This document shows positions 1 to 6,933 of a stretch of DNA of 10,591 nucleotides, one piece after another. The stretch covers positions 1 to 10,591 of the forward strand of contig BTUC01000251.1 in the NCBI GenBank assembly GCA_045863575.1, in the 5' to 3' direction. Made by a program: the position numbers and the translations under genes. The stretch is from JAAXZI01 sp045863575 (lineage in GTDB: Bacteria; Planctomycetota; Phycisphaerae; UBA1845; PWPN01). Every line of letters starts with the position of its first letter. Position 1 is the stretch's first letter. The notes beneath the pieces are model-generated. The model was not told where the DNA came from. It saw only the letters and a list, made by a program, of their open reading frames with translations, and made no database searches.

Positions 1-312
1 GCCACGCAGCCGGCTACCGCCGCCGTGAGCACACGACCGGCCGCCGCTGTGCCGGCGACGCAGCCGGTCACCGCGGTGAAGCCCGCGCTGCCACCATCGC
101 CCGCCGCGACAACACCAGCCCAGCCTGCTGCCACGCCGGCAAATGTGGCGGCGGCACCCCCGACGCGCGCTCCTGCTCCGGCCGCCGCTCCCGCTTCCGC
201 TGCTACCGAAGCGAAAGTGCCCGCCGCTCCGGGCCCTGTACCCCAGCCTGAGGGCGCCAATCCGGTCGAAGAGATGCGCCAGACGGCCATGGCCGCCGCG
301 GCGGAAGCCAAG
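1..312 (+). other. Pro/Ala/Thr-rich N-terminal linker of gene A
   Basis: About the first 85 visible residues are almost only Ala, Pro, Thr, Val and Ser, followed by a helix-forming stretch (VEEMRQTAMAAAAEAK) that leads into the opening half-unit. The peptide ATQP(A/V)T occurs twice, encoded at 1-18 and 55-72, an imperfect short direct repeat. Such composition is typical of a flexible spacer between a membrane or signal segment and folded domains. Gene B has a similar spacer with TQPAT and PATQP, so the linker seems to be part of the shared architecture. Confidence 0.7.
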
Positions 313-3300
313 ATGACCGGCCAGCTCCAGATCCGCTACGACGAAGACAACGGCCTCGTCTATTTCGTGGGCCCGGCTCACGAAGTGGAAGCATGGAAGA
401 GGGTAATGGAGGATGTTGCTGCATCACTGGAGGAACTGGAGGGCGACCTGCTGACGGCCAGCGACATCCGCGTCTTTGAGATGCAGTACGTGGACGTCAA
501 CGTCGCCGCCGCCATCCTCGAGGAGATGTTCAACGACAAGCAGGCGGCCCAGCCTGCGGCCCCCAAGGCGCCCCAGGCGAATCGGCGCGGAGGGGCGGCG
601 GCCAAGCCCGGCACGCCCGGTCAGGAGGATGATGAATCCTCCGCCGCCCAGCGTCGCCGCGAGGAGGAAGAGCAGCAGGCCAAGGAGGCCGAGGAGGCAA
701 CCAAGGCCGCTCGCGGAGGCCAGCGCATCCGCGTGTTCGCCGACGCGCGTACGCGCACGGTGATCGTGCGTGCGGCCCAGGAGGACTTCCCGTCCATCGC
801 TGAGCTGGTGCTCAAGATCGACCGCCCGGGCGAGGCCCACACCTCCGAGATCCGCGTCTTCCAGCTCAAGAAGCTCAATGCCTACGACGTGGAAGTGGCC
901 CTCAAGTCGGTTCTGAAAATCCAGGATCCGTCCATTCGCGCCGGGATGTTCCCCGCACGCGCCGGTTTCCGCGGACGCGGCGCGGGCGGAGTTGCCGGCG
1001 GTAACGCCGAGGCCATGATCGAGCAGCTCGAACAGCAGATGCTCCAGCTTCAGATGCAGACGGCCGTGGCCGCCCAGGGCCAGCCGGGCGCGGAACCGGG
1101 GGCCGAGGGCGAAGGCAAGCAGCTCAAGCTCAATCCCTCCAGGGACATCAGCCTGACCTCTGAGGCGACCACCAACTCCATCCTGGTCACCGCGCCGAAA
1201 GAGGGCATCCAGATCGTCCAGGACCTCATCGAGAAGCTCGAGGACCAGACCATCCCGCTGCGGATAGAAACCTTCCCCATCAGGCACGGCGACGCCCAGC
1301 AGGTGGCCACGCAGCTCGAGAAGCTTTTCCAGGGCAGCGGCGGCGGTTCATCCTTCGGCGGCCGGGGTGGTTTCGCCGGCAGCTTCACCGGGGTCGAGAG
1401 TGCCCGTTCCGGTGAGATCCGCATCTCGGCCGACTCGCGGACCAACACCATCCTGGTGCGGGCCCTCGAGCCGGACATGGAGAAGATCCGGCCCATTATC
1501 GCGGAGATCGACAAGAGCGAAGGCGGCCAGGTGCAGCTCTATACCATCGAGAACGGCAGTGCCGCCGATCTGGCTACCACGCTGTCGCGCATTTACTCTG
1601 AAGGTGACGCCCGGGGTGGCAGCGGGCGGGCCATCCGCATCACCGCCGATGCCAACACCAACACGCTGATCGTCTCCGCCCCCGAGTTCCAGCAGAAGCT
1701 GATCGCGGAGAAAATCCGCGAGATCGACAAGCGGGCCAGCGAGGTGCACTCGCCCCGGCGGATCAAGCTCGAGTTCGCTTCCGCGACGGCCGTGGCCGAC
1801 ACCCTCGACGAGATCTTCGGGGGGCGCGCCACCGGCGGGCGTGGCAGCCGTGGCCGCGGCAGCATCAGCATCACCGGCGACGACAACAGCGGCATCATCT
1901 TTGTGGTCGCGCCCGAGGAACTCTTCAAGCAGATCGAAGCTCAGGCCTTGATCCTGGATCAGCCCGGCAAGGTGGACACCCGGGTCTACAAGCTCACCTA
2001 CGCCTTCGCCACCGAGATTATCACGGCCTTCAAGGATGTGGCCACCCAGACGTTGCAGCAGGCCAAGAAGGGCACCAACGAGGTGCTGGCCGCCACCCCC
2101 GATCCACGCACCAATTCCCTGATCGTCACCGGCACCGCAGCGGCTCACCTGGCCGTGGAGAAAGTGCTGAAGGATCTGGACGTGCAGCCGTCGGATACGT
2201 CGCAGCCCACCACCGCCATGTTCGGGCTGACCAAGAGCGCGGCCACGGCCGTCGCGGCCTCCATCAACCAGTTGTTCACCCGTCAGAAGTTCCCGGGGGG
2301 GGTAGCGGCGCCTACGGCGGTGGCCGAGCCCAGCTCGAATGTCGTCTTCGTCTACGGCACGAAGTCTCAGATGGAGACCATCAAGTCCGCGATCATCGAT
2401 CCGCTGGAGGATTACAAAGGGGTCACCAGTGACCTGATCAAGGAATACCAGATCCCGGTCAAGTACGCCAACGTGGAAGAAGTGGCGGCCCTGCTGAACA
2501 ACTACTTCACGATGCGCAGCACCGGCTTCCAGAAGGGCGGATTGCCCGCACAGTCGGCCACCGAGCTGGTGGTCACCATCGTACCCGATCCGATCGGTCG
2601 CCAGCTCCTGGTGAACACCGGCGAGGCCAACAAGAAGCTGATCGACGACTTGCTGGTCAAGTACGATACGCCCGAGGCCAGCGGCGCCGGCAGGCAGATC
2701 CGCGTCTTCCCGCTCACCTTTGCCGATCCCAGCTATGCCACGCAGGCCATCAACCAGATGTTCACCCGCAGCCAGAAGGTGGCCGAGAGCGAGATGGTGG
2801 TAGCCACCGCCGAGCATGCCACCCAGTCGCTCATCGTGCGGGCCAACGGCGAGAACATGAAGAAGGTCGAGGAGCTCATCCAGAGCCTGGACAAGGGCAA
2901 CGTTGGCCAGGAGTCCCAGCTCGAAACGCTCAAGGTCCAGAACATGAAGGCCTCCGAGCTGGCCACCATGCTCACCAACCTGATCCGGACGAAGTACCGG
3001 CCCAGCCGTGGCACGGGACTGTTGCCGATCAGCGTCACGGGCAACGATTCGACCAACACGCTGGTCATCAGCGCGTCGGCCAAGAACATGGAAGATATGA
3101 AGGGCCTCATCACCCAGCTCGACACCCGCCCGGCGGACGTCGATGAGCAGCGCTTCGTGAAGCCTTACATCGTCAAGTTTGCGGACATGGCCACGGTGGC
3201 CAGCGTCATCACCCAGCGGTTTGCCCCCAATCAGACGCGCGGTCCGCGCGATCAGGTGCTGGTCACGCCGGAGTACGCCACTGGCTCCATCCTGGTAACC

Positions 3301-6300
3301 GCCTCACCGGAGAACCACGAGAAGGTTGCGGACCTGCTCCGCACGGTGGACGTCGGCAACATCGAAGGCATGATCCTGCCGGAAACCGTGAGGGTCCGGC
3401 ACGTCAAAGCCACCGAACTGGCCAACCAGCTCAGCGTCATGATCCGCAATACCAAGCGGCCGGACCGCAGCCGCGGCGGTGTCTATCCCGTCACGGTGAC
3501 CGGCAATGACACCACCAACACGCTGGTGATCACGGCCGCCTCGAAGGATATGGAGGAGATGAAGGCGCTGATCGCCAAGCTCGACATCCAGCCGGCAGGC
3601 GGCGAAGAGCGCAGTGTGCAGCCCTACCCGGTCCAGTTCGTCGATCTGGCCACGGTGGTCGGCCTGATCAATACCACGTACATGGCGAATGCGTCGCGGC
3701 CGCTGTACGACCAGGTGACGGCCGCTCCCGAATACGCAACCAGCTCGATCCTGGTGACGGCCTCGCCCGAAAACCACGCCAAGATTCAGGAGCTGATCGA
3801 CAAGGTGGATGTCGAGAACGTCGCCGGCAAGATCGATCAGAAGATGATTCGCGTTCGTCACGTCAAGGCGACGACACTGGCCAACCAGTTGACGAACATG
3901 ATCCGCGTGACCTATCGCATCGATCGGACGAGAGGCACCTATCCGATAACGGTGACGGGCGACGATGTGACCCAGACCCTGCTGGTCACCGGCTCCCAGC
4001 GACACATGGAAGACATCGAGTCGCTGATCAAGGAGTATGACGTGGCCGTCGATAGCGCGGATGAGCGGCTGGTCAAGCCCTACCCGGTGCAGTTTGCCGA
4101 TCTGGGCAGCGTGGTAACGGTGATTACCCAGAGCTTTGCGGCCAACACCAGCCGTCCGGTTCTGGAGCAGGTCACCGCCGCGCCGGAATACGGCACGAGC
4201 ACGATCGTGGTGACGGCTTCGCCGGACAATCACGCCAAGGTGCAAAGCCTGATCGAGCAGCTCGACCGGCCCGACTTCGCCGGGCGCAAAACGCACCGAG
4301 CTATCCGTCTCGAGCATGCTCGGGCCTCGGAGGTGGCTACCACGCTGAACAACGCGCTGCGGGCGACCGGCATGGTCAATCGTTCGCGGGGGACGATGAC
4401 CGCCACGGTCCAGCCCAACGACGCCACCAACGTGCTGCTGGTCACCGCCAGCGAGCAGGAGTTCAAGGACATCGAAACCCTCATCAAGGTGCTCGACGTC
4501 AAGCCGGGCGCGGACACTGAGCGGGTGCTCCGGCCATACCCCATCAAGTACGCGGAGCTCTACTCGGTGGTCAACGCGATCAACTCCGCGTTCGCGCAGA
4601 CCGCCGCCTCCAAGAGCATTCGCGATCAGGTCTCGGCCGTTGCCGAGCCGGGAACTCTCAGCGCCATCGTCATGGCTACCGAGGAGAACCACCGGAAGGT
4701 CGAGGAGCTGATCGCCCAGGTGGATCGGGTGGATACCGGCCGCAAGACCATTCCAGTCGAAATCAAGCACGCCGATCCAGAGGACGTGGCCGCCTCGCTG
4801 ACGGAGATCTTCTCCGCTACCCGTGCGACCACGGCACGCGGCCGGCTGCCGGCCTCTTTCACCGTCCCGCGGGGTTCGCGGAAGATCATGGTCAGCTCCA
4901 CCCCGACCGAGTTCGAGGAGATCCAGAAGCTCATCGAACAGCTCGATGTGCAGAGCGATACCAGCACCCGCGACACCCGCGTGGTCAAGGTGCAGCACAT
5001 CACGCCGGACGAGATGACCAACATCCTGACCGAATTCATGCGCCGGCCGGGCGCCTCCCAGCGATACAACCCCCAGCTTCTGGGCGACGTGAAGATCATG
5101 ACCAGCGCCAGCGCCGGCGCCGTGGTCATCACTGGACCGAAGGACCGGCTTGACGAGCTCGAGGCCTTGGCCCAGAAGGTCGACGAAGCGGCCCCCGCGC
5201 CGGAAGACAAGGCCCGCATGCCGCAGGTCTTCACGCTCAAGTACGCCGACCCGAGTTCGGTGGCTTCGGTCATTACGCAGTCGTTCGCCAAGTACGGCCA
5301 GGTGCCGGAGGCGGAGCGGGTGACGGCCGTGGCCGAGTGGACCACCAGTTCCGTGGTGGTCACCGCCAATCCCGACAAGCTCAAGGAAATCGGCGAGATG
5401 ATCGAACGCGTGGATAAGGAGGGTAACGCCTCCCAGCGCGAAATCATCCCGCTCAAGCTGGCCCGGGCTGAGGATCTCGCCACCGTGCTGCGGCAGACGG
5501 TCACGACCGGCCGTCGCCGGCAGGGCGAGCAGCCCCTGGTCATCGCGCCGGACGCCAATGCCAATGCCCTGGTGGTGGCCGGTAACGCGGCCGACATCGA
5601 GGGCATCAAGGTCCTGGTGGAACAGTTGGATAAGGAAGCCGATGCCCAGATCGAGGAGATGCGGATTATTCCGCTCCAGTACATCGACGCCACCGAGACG
5701 CTGACCATCCTCAACGAGCACCTGCGCAAGCCCGACGGCTCACGCAGCCGCAGCGGCTCGACGCTGGTGGGCGACATCCGCCTGCAGGCTTCGGCGACGC
5801 TCAACGCGATCGTGGTCGGCGGCTCGACGCTGCAGATCGAGAAGGTGCAGCAGCTCCTGGCCACCATGGACAAGGAAATGCCCGGCATGGGCACGGCCCC
5901 GCGGATCATCCAGGTCAAGAACGCGTCGGCATCGCAACTCGCCGAAACGCTCACCCGGATGTTCACGGAAACGGCGCGTCAGAATCGAAGCCGCAGTTCC
6001 AGCCCGGACATGGTGCCGCTCATTCTGGCCGATGAGGCGAGCAACTCGCTGGTTGTCAGGGCCCGGCAGGTCGATTACAACCTCATCGCCGGCATGGCTG
6101 AGCAGTTGGATGTGGAGGTGACCTCTTCCGGCTATCGGATCGTGGTTGTGGATCCGGGGATTGACGCCTGGAGCCTGGCCGAGGAGGTCGAGAACGTGAT
6201 CAATGAAGGTGAGCGCGCCAAGGCGCGCCAGCAGCGGGGCTACCAGGCAGGCCAGGTGGAAATCAGGGTAGACCCGCGCGGCGGGGCCATGATCGTTGGC

Positions 6301-6483
6301 GGTTCGCCTTCCCTGTTCGATACGGCTGAGAAGATGGTAGAGGATCTGACCAGGATTCGACCGGGGCGGACCAGCGGCGCGGTGGTCGTGCCGGTCCGGA
6401 ACCTTACGCCGCAGGATGTGAAGCGCATCCTGGACCAGGTTATTCAGAACGGTAACGGAAGAAGCGGCACCCGGCGGCGATAA
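1..6483 (+). CDS. Giant secretin N-domain (NolW-like) repeat protein, 5'-partial (gene A)
   Basis: The frame is open from base 1 to the TAA at 6481-6483, giving 2160 visible residues; the true start and any signal peptide lie upstream. Order of parts: a Pro/Ala/Thr-rich linker (residues 1 to about 85), an opening half-unit (about 85-150), then 24 full NolW-like units and a closing half-unit ending in NGNGRSGTRRR. Units carry third-strand motifs such as ADSRTNTILVRA, ADANTNTLIVSA and GNDTTNTLVITA, each followed by a helix ending in LD or a near variant. In GspD/PilQ-type secretins two to four such domains precede an outer-membrane barrel; here there are about 24 and no barrel. I infer an exported, oligomerising structural protein. 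No catalytic motif and no cysteine was seen. A GTG at 25 is not a convincing start because the same Pro/Ala/Thr-rich coding continues upstream of it. Family assignment is firm; function is unknown. Confidence 0.9.
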   Translation, partial: ATQPATAAVSTRPAAAVPATQPVTAVKPALPPSPAATTPAQPAATPANVAAAPPTRAPAPAAAPASAATEAKVPAAPGPVPQPEGANPVEEMRQTAMAAAAEAKMTGQLQIRYDEDNGLVYFVGPAHEVEAWKRVMEDVAASLEELEGDLLTASDIRVFEMQYVDVNVAAAILEEMFNDKQAAQPAAPKAPQANRRGGAAAKPGTPGQEDDESSAAQRRREEEEQQAKEAEEATKAARGGQRIRVFADARTRTVIVRAAQEDFPSIAELVLKIDRPGEAHTSEIRVFQLKKLNAYDVEVALKSVLKIQDPSIRAGMFPARAGFRGRGAGGVAGGNAEAMIEQLEQQMLQLQMQTAVAAQGQPGAEPGAEGEGKQLKLNPSRDISLTSEATTNSILVTAPKEGIQIVQDLIEKLEDQTIPLRIETFPIRHGDAQQVATQLEKLFQGSGGGSSFGGRGGFAGSFTGVESARSGEIRISADSRTNTILVRALEPDMEKIRPIIAEIDKSEGGQVQLYTIENGSAADLATTLSRIYSEGDARGGSGRAIRITADANTNTLIVSAPEFQQKLIAEKIREIDKRASEVHSPRRIKLEFASATAVADTLDEIFGGRATGGRGSRGRGSISITGDDNSGIIFVVAPEELFKQIEAQALILDQPGKVDTRVYKLTYAFATEIITAFKDVATQTLQQAKKGTNEVLAATPDPRTNSLIVTGTAAAHLAVEKVLKDLDVQPSDTSQPTTAMFGLTKSAATAVAASINQLFTRQKFPGGVAAPTAVAEPSSNVVFVYGTKSQMETIKSAIIDPLEDYKGVTSDLIKEYQIPVKYANVEEVAALLNNYFTMRSTGFQKGGLPAQSATELVVTIVPDPIGRQLLVNTGEANKKLIDDLLVKYDTPEASGAGRQIRVFPLTFADPSYATQAINQMFTRSQKVAESEMVVATAEHATQSLIVRANGENMKKVEELIQSLDKGNVGQESQLETLKVQNMKASELATMLTNLIRTKYRPSRGTGLLPISVTGNDSTNTLVISASAKNMEDMKGLITQLDTRPADVDEQRFVKPYIVKFADMATVASVITQRFAPNQTRGPRDQVLVTPEYATGSILVTASPENHEKVADLLRTVDVGNIEGMILPETVRVRHVKATELANQLSVMIRNTKRPDRSRGGVYPVTVTGNDTTNTLVITAASKDMEEMKALIAKLDIQPAGGEERSVQPYPVQFVDLATVVGLINTTYMANASRPLYDQVTAAPEYATSSILVTASPENHAKIQELIDKVDVENVAGKIDQKMIRVRHVKATTLANQLTNMIRVTYRIDRTRGTYPITVTGDDVTQTLLVTGSQRHMEDIESLIKEYDVAVDSADERLVKPYPVQFADLGSVVTVITQSFAANTSRPVLEQVTAAPEYGTSTIVVTASPDNHAKVQSLIEQLDRPDFAGRKTHRAIRLEHARASEVATTLNNALRATGMVNRSRGTMTATVQPNDATNVLLVTASEQEFKDIETLIKVLDVKPGADTERVLRPYPIKYAELYSVVNAINSAFAQTAASKSIRDQVSAVAEPGTLSAIVMATEENHRKVEELIAQVDRVDTGRKTIPVEIKHADPEDVAASLTEIFSATRATTARGRLPASFTVPRGSRKIMVSSTPTEFEEIQKLIEQLDVQSDTSTRDTRVVKVQHITPDEMTNILTEFMRRPGASQRYNPQLLGDVKIMTSASAGAVVITGPKDRLDELEALAQKVDEAAPAPEDKARMPQVFTLKYADPSSVASVITQSFAKYGQVPEAERVTAVAEWTTSSVVVTANPDKLKEIGEMIERVDKEGNASQREIIPLKLARAEDLATVLRQTVTTGRRRQGEQPLVIAPDANANALVVAGNAADIEGIKVLVEQLDKEADAQIEEMRIIPLQYIDATETLTILNEHLRKPDGSRSRSGSTLVGDIRLQASATLNAIVVGGSTLQIEKVQQLLATMDKEMPGMGTAPRIIQVKNASASQLAETLTRMFTETARQNRSRSSSPDMVPLILADEASNSLVVRARQVDYNLIAGMAEQLDVEVTSSGYRIVVVDPGIDAWSLAEEVENVINEGERAKARQQRGYQAGQVEIRVDPRGGAMIVGGSPSLFDTAEKMVEDLTRIRPGRTSGAVVVPVRNLTPQDVKRILDQVIQNGNGRSGTRRR
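538..720 (+). other. Charged insert in unit 1 of gene A
   Basis: Between the first helix and second strand of unit 1 lies an insert of about 61 residues. It starts Pro/Ala/Lys-rich, then becomes very acidic and basic (EDDESS, RRREEEEQQAKEAEE), and ends at AARGG. The charged part should form a solvent-exposed single helix or coiled coil. Later full units in this gene have no comparable acidic/basic block. In secretin N-domains this loop usually faces the ring surface or lumen, so the insert is a possible partner-binding arm; that role is inferred. Confidence 0.6.
2920..4740 (+). repeat. Four A-B domain pairs (higher-order repeat, units 10-17)
   Basis: Units 10, 12, 14 and 16 (type A) resemble each other more than their neighbours: RVRHVKAT, LANQL, a basic RxxRxRG loop and VTVTGND. 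Units 11, 13, 15 and 17 (type B) share KPYPVQFADL-like openings, a short loop with DQV or EQV, EYATxSI(L/V)VTAS in the first three, and EENH/PENH before the last helix. Pair coordinates are 2920-3375, 3376-3837, 3838-4293 and 4294-4740 (456, 462, 456 and 447 bases). The gene therefore grew here by duplication of a two-domain block. Units 9 and 20 are outlying type-B units. Confidence 0.8.
4741..6129 (+). repeat. Probable duplicated three-domain block (units 18-20 and 21-23)
   Basis: Unit 18 (IPVEIKHADPEDVAASL) and unit 21 (IIPLKLARAEDLATVL) match at the first strand and helix. Units 19 and 22 match well in the loop and strand: RRPG with LLGDVKI against RKPDG with LVGDIRL, and both are 80 codons with long Pro/Met-containing tails. 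Units 20 and 23 follow in the same place but are less alike. Block sizes are 690 and 699 bases. The 19/22 match is clear; the triplet reading as a whole is tentative. Confidence 0.5.
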
Positions 6484-6508
6484 CCGTGCCGTGGGACCGT
6501 ATGGGTGG

Positions 6509-6528
6509 GGCCGGCTTTCCAACCGGCC
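6509..6528 (+). terminator. GC hairpin 25 bases after the gene A stop
   Basis: The arms GGCCGG (6509-6514) and CCGGCC (6523-6528) pair perfectly around an 8-base loop CTTTCCAA. The position just after the stop codon suits a transcript-end structure. No T-tract follows, so this is not a standard intrinsic terminator. Confidence 0.35.
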
Positions 6529-6551
6529 AGGCCCGAGATTGACGAGCTGAA

Positions 6552-6573
6552 CGGCCGGCAGCGACGCCGGCCG
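6552..6573 (+). terminator. Strong 8-bp GC hairpin downstream of gene A
   Basis: CGGCCGGC (6552-6559) and GCCGGCCG (6566-6573) form a perfect 8-bp stem with loop AGCGAC. This is the strongest hairpin I see between the genes. It lacks a following U-run (next bases CTACAAGGG), so it could act as a Rho-linked or 3'-end-stabilising structure, or simply be a dispersed palindrome. Confidence 0.4.
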
Positions 6574-6618
6574 CTACAAGGGACCTGACATCGGCATCTT
6601 GCCGGCCGGCAGTGTGTG

Positions 6619-6738
6619 GCAGGCCAGATGCGTGCATCGCGACAAAACAGTGCAGACAGGACGTCTGCATCACCGATCGCGGGAGTGCGGCAGGCAGGAA
6701 GGCCTGCATCAGCAAAACGGCGCGGGCGGGATGCCTGC
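6619..6738. repeat. Four-unit palindromic intergenic repeat array (REP-like)
   Basis: Four units share the plan: 6-base arm, 5-6-base loop, 6-base arm, then usually ATC. The arms are GCAGGC/GCGTGC (6619-6624, 6630-6635; one mismatch), GCAGAC/GTCTGC (6652-6657, 6663-6668; 7 bp with the flanking T-A), GCAGGC/GCCTGC (6690-6695, 6702-6707), and GCGGGC/GCCTGC (6722-6727, 6733-6738; one G-U). Spacing between unit starts is 33, 38 and 32 bases. Units one and three also share CAAAAC after the stem. Units are too diverged and gaps too short for CRISPR. Confidence 0.6.
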
Positions 6739-6882
6739 ACCACACGCAGTGGAAGGGCTCGGACGAGGCGCGTGCCGGGCGACAGGACTGGGATGGATCC
6801 CCCTCCAGCCGGGTGAGTGCCGGGTTGACGGCCATGTCGTCAGCTCGGTCTTGCACCGGCTCGGAGTGTCTACCGAGGCAAG

Positions 6883-6887
6883 AGGAG
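6883..6887 (+). promoter_or_regulatory. Ribosome binding site of gene B
   Basis: AGGAG within AGAGGAG sits 7 bases before the ATG at 6895. It is the only good Shine-Dalgarno match placed before an in-frame start. Reading upstream from that ATG in the same frame reaches a stop before any other start codon, which fixes the start of gene B. Confidence 0.75.
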
Positions 6888-6894
6888 CAGGGCG

Positions 6895-6933
6895 ATGTTT
6901 GTAACCTGGCTGATCGTAGCAGCGACACTGGGG
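6895..6933 (+). other. Possible signal peptide or N-terminal anchor of gene B
   Basis: Residues 1-13 (MFVTWLIVAATLG) are hydrophobic and are followed by a Gln/Thr/Pro-rich spacer, which fits an exported protein. The segment is short and has no Lys or Arg before the hydrophobic core, unlike a standard Sec signal. Possible cleavage sites are after Gly13 or after Ala22 (ATGA|D). Export fits the domain family, but this sequence alone is weak evidence. Confidence 0.4.

Larger units (their letters stand above)
460..6483 (+). repeat. Array of 24 NolW-like units plus a closing half-unit (gene A)
   Basis: Unit starts by my reading: 460, 838, 1249, 1528, 1744, 1975, 2203, 2431, 2692, 2920, 3148, 3376, 3610, 3838, 4066, 4294, 4522, 4741, 4969, 5209, 5431, 5656, 5896, 6130, and a closing half at 6376. 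Most units are 72-82 codons. Units 1 to 3 are longer (126, 137 and 93 codons) because of inserts between the first helix and second strand. Each begins with a strand like IRVFPL or VRVRHV, then a helix like ADLATTL, a variable loop, two strands containing (T/S)NxLIV, and a final helix ending in LD. Unit 5 (DDNSGIIFVVA) and unit 18 (RGSRKIMVSS) have degenerate third-strand motifs. Boundaries are by eye and may shift by a few codons. Confidence 0.85.
6484..6894. other. Intergenic region between the two giant genes
   Basis: These 411 bases hold no convincing gene. The first 130 bases contain GC-rich palindromes (6509-6528, 6552-6573, and GCCGGCCGGC at 6601-6610). Positions 6619-6738 hold four diverged palindromic units described separately. 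Positions 6740-6880 show no clear structure, and a ribosome binding site ends the region. Small open frames through here, such as one starting at 6612, are Cys-rich only because the repeated TGCATCA-like words are read in that frame. The gap length suggests gene B may have its own promoter, but I see no good -35/-10 pair. Confidence 0.7.

Noticed and set aside
25..27. GTG at 25 as the start codon of gene A
   Set aside because: The frame is open to base 1, with the same Pro/Ala/Thr-rich coding on both sides of the GTG. There is no signal peptide after it, so the real start is upstream of the window.
3304..5721. Antisense open frame (805 codons) opposite gene A
   Set aside because: Same shadow effect as opposite gene B. 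Its periodic composition follows the + strand repeat and no recognisable domain is seen. Shorter antisense frames (for example 1348-2817 and 4626-5966) are rejected for the same reason.
6376..6483. Frameshift or premature stop truncating gene A
   Set aside because: The last unit stops halfway, which suggested a broken gene, but the downstream intergenic sequence shows no continuation of the third-strand motif in any + frame near the stop. The Gly/Arg-rich tail looks like a natural end.
6619..6738. CRISPR array
   Set aside because: Repeats differ in most bases outside the stem, the spacers would be only about 12-20 bases, and no cas gene is present.
6825..6853. Promoter for gene B with TTGACG at 6825-6830
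   Set aside because: The -35-like box is fair, but the hexamer 17 bases further on (GTCTTG) is a poor -10, and such matches are expected by chance.
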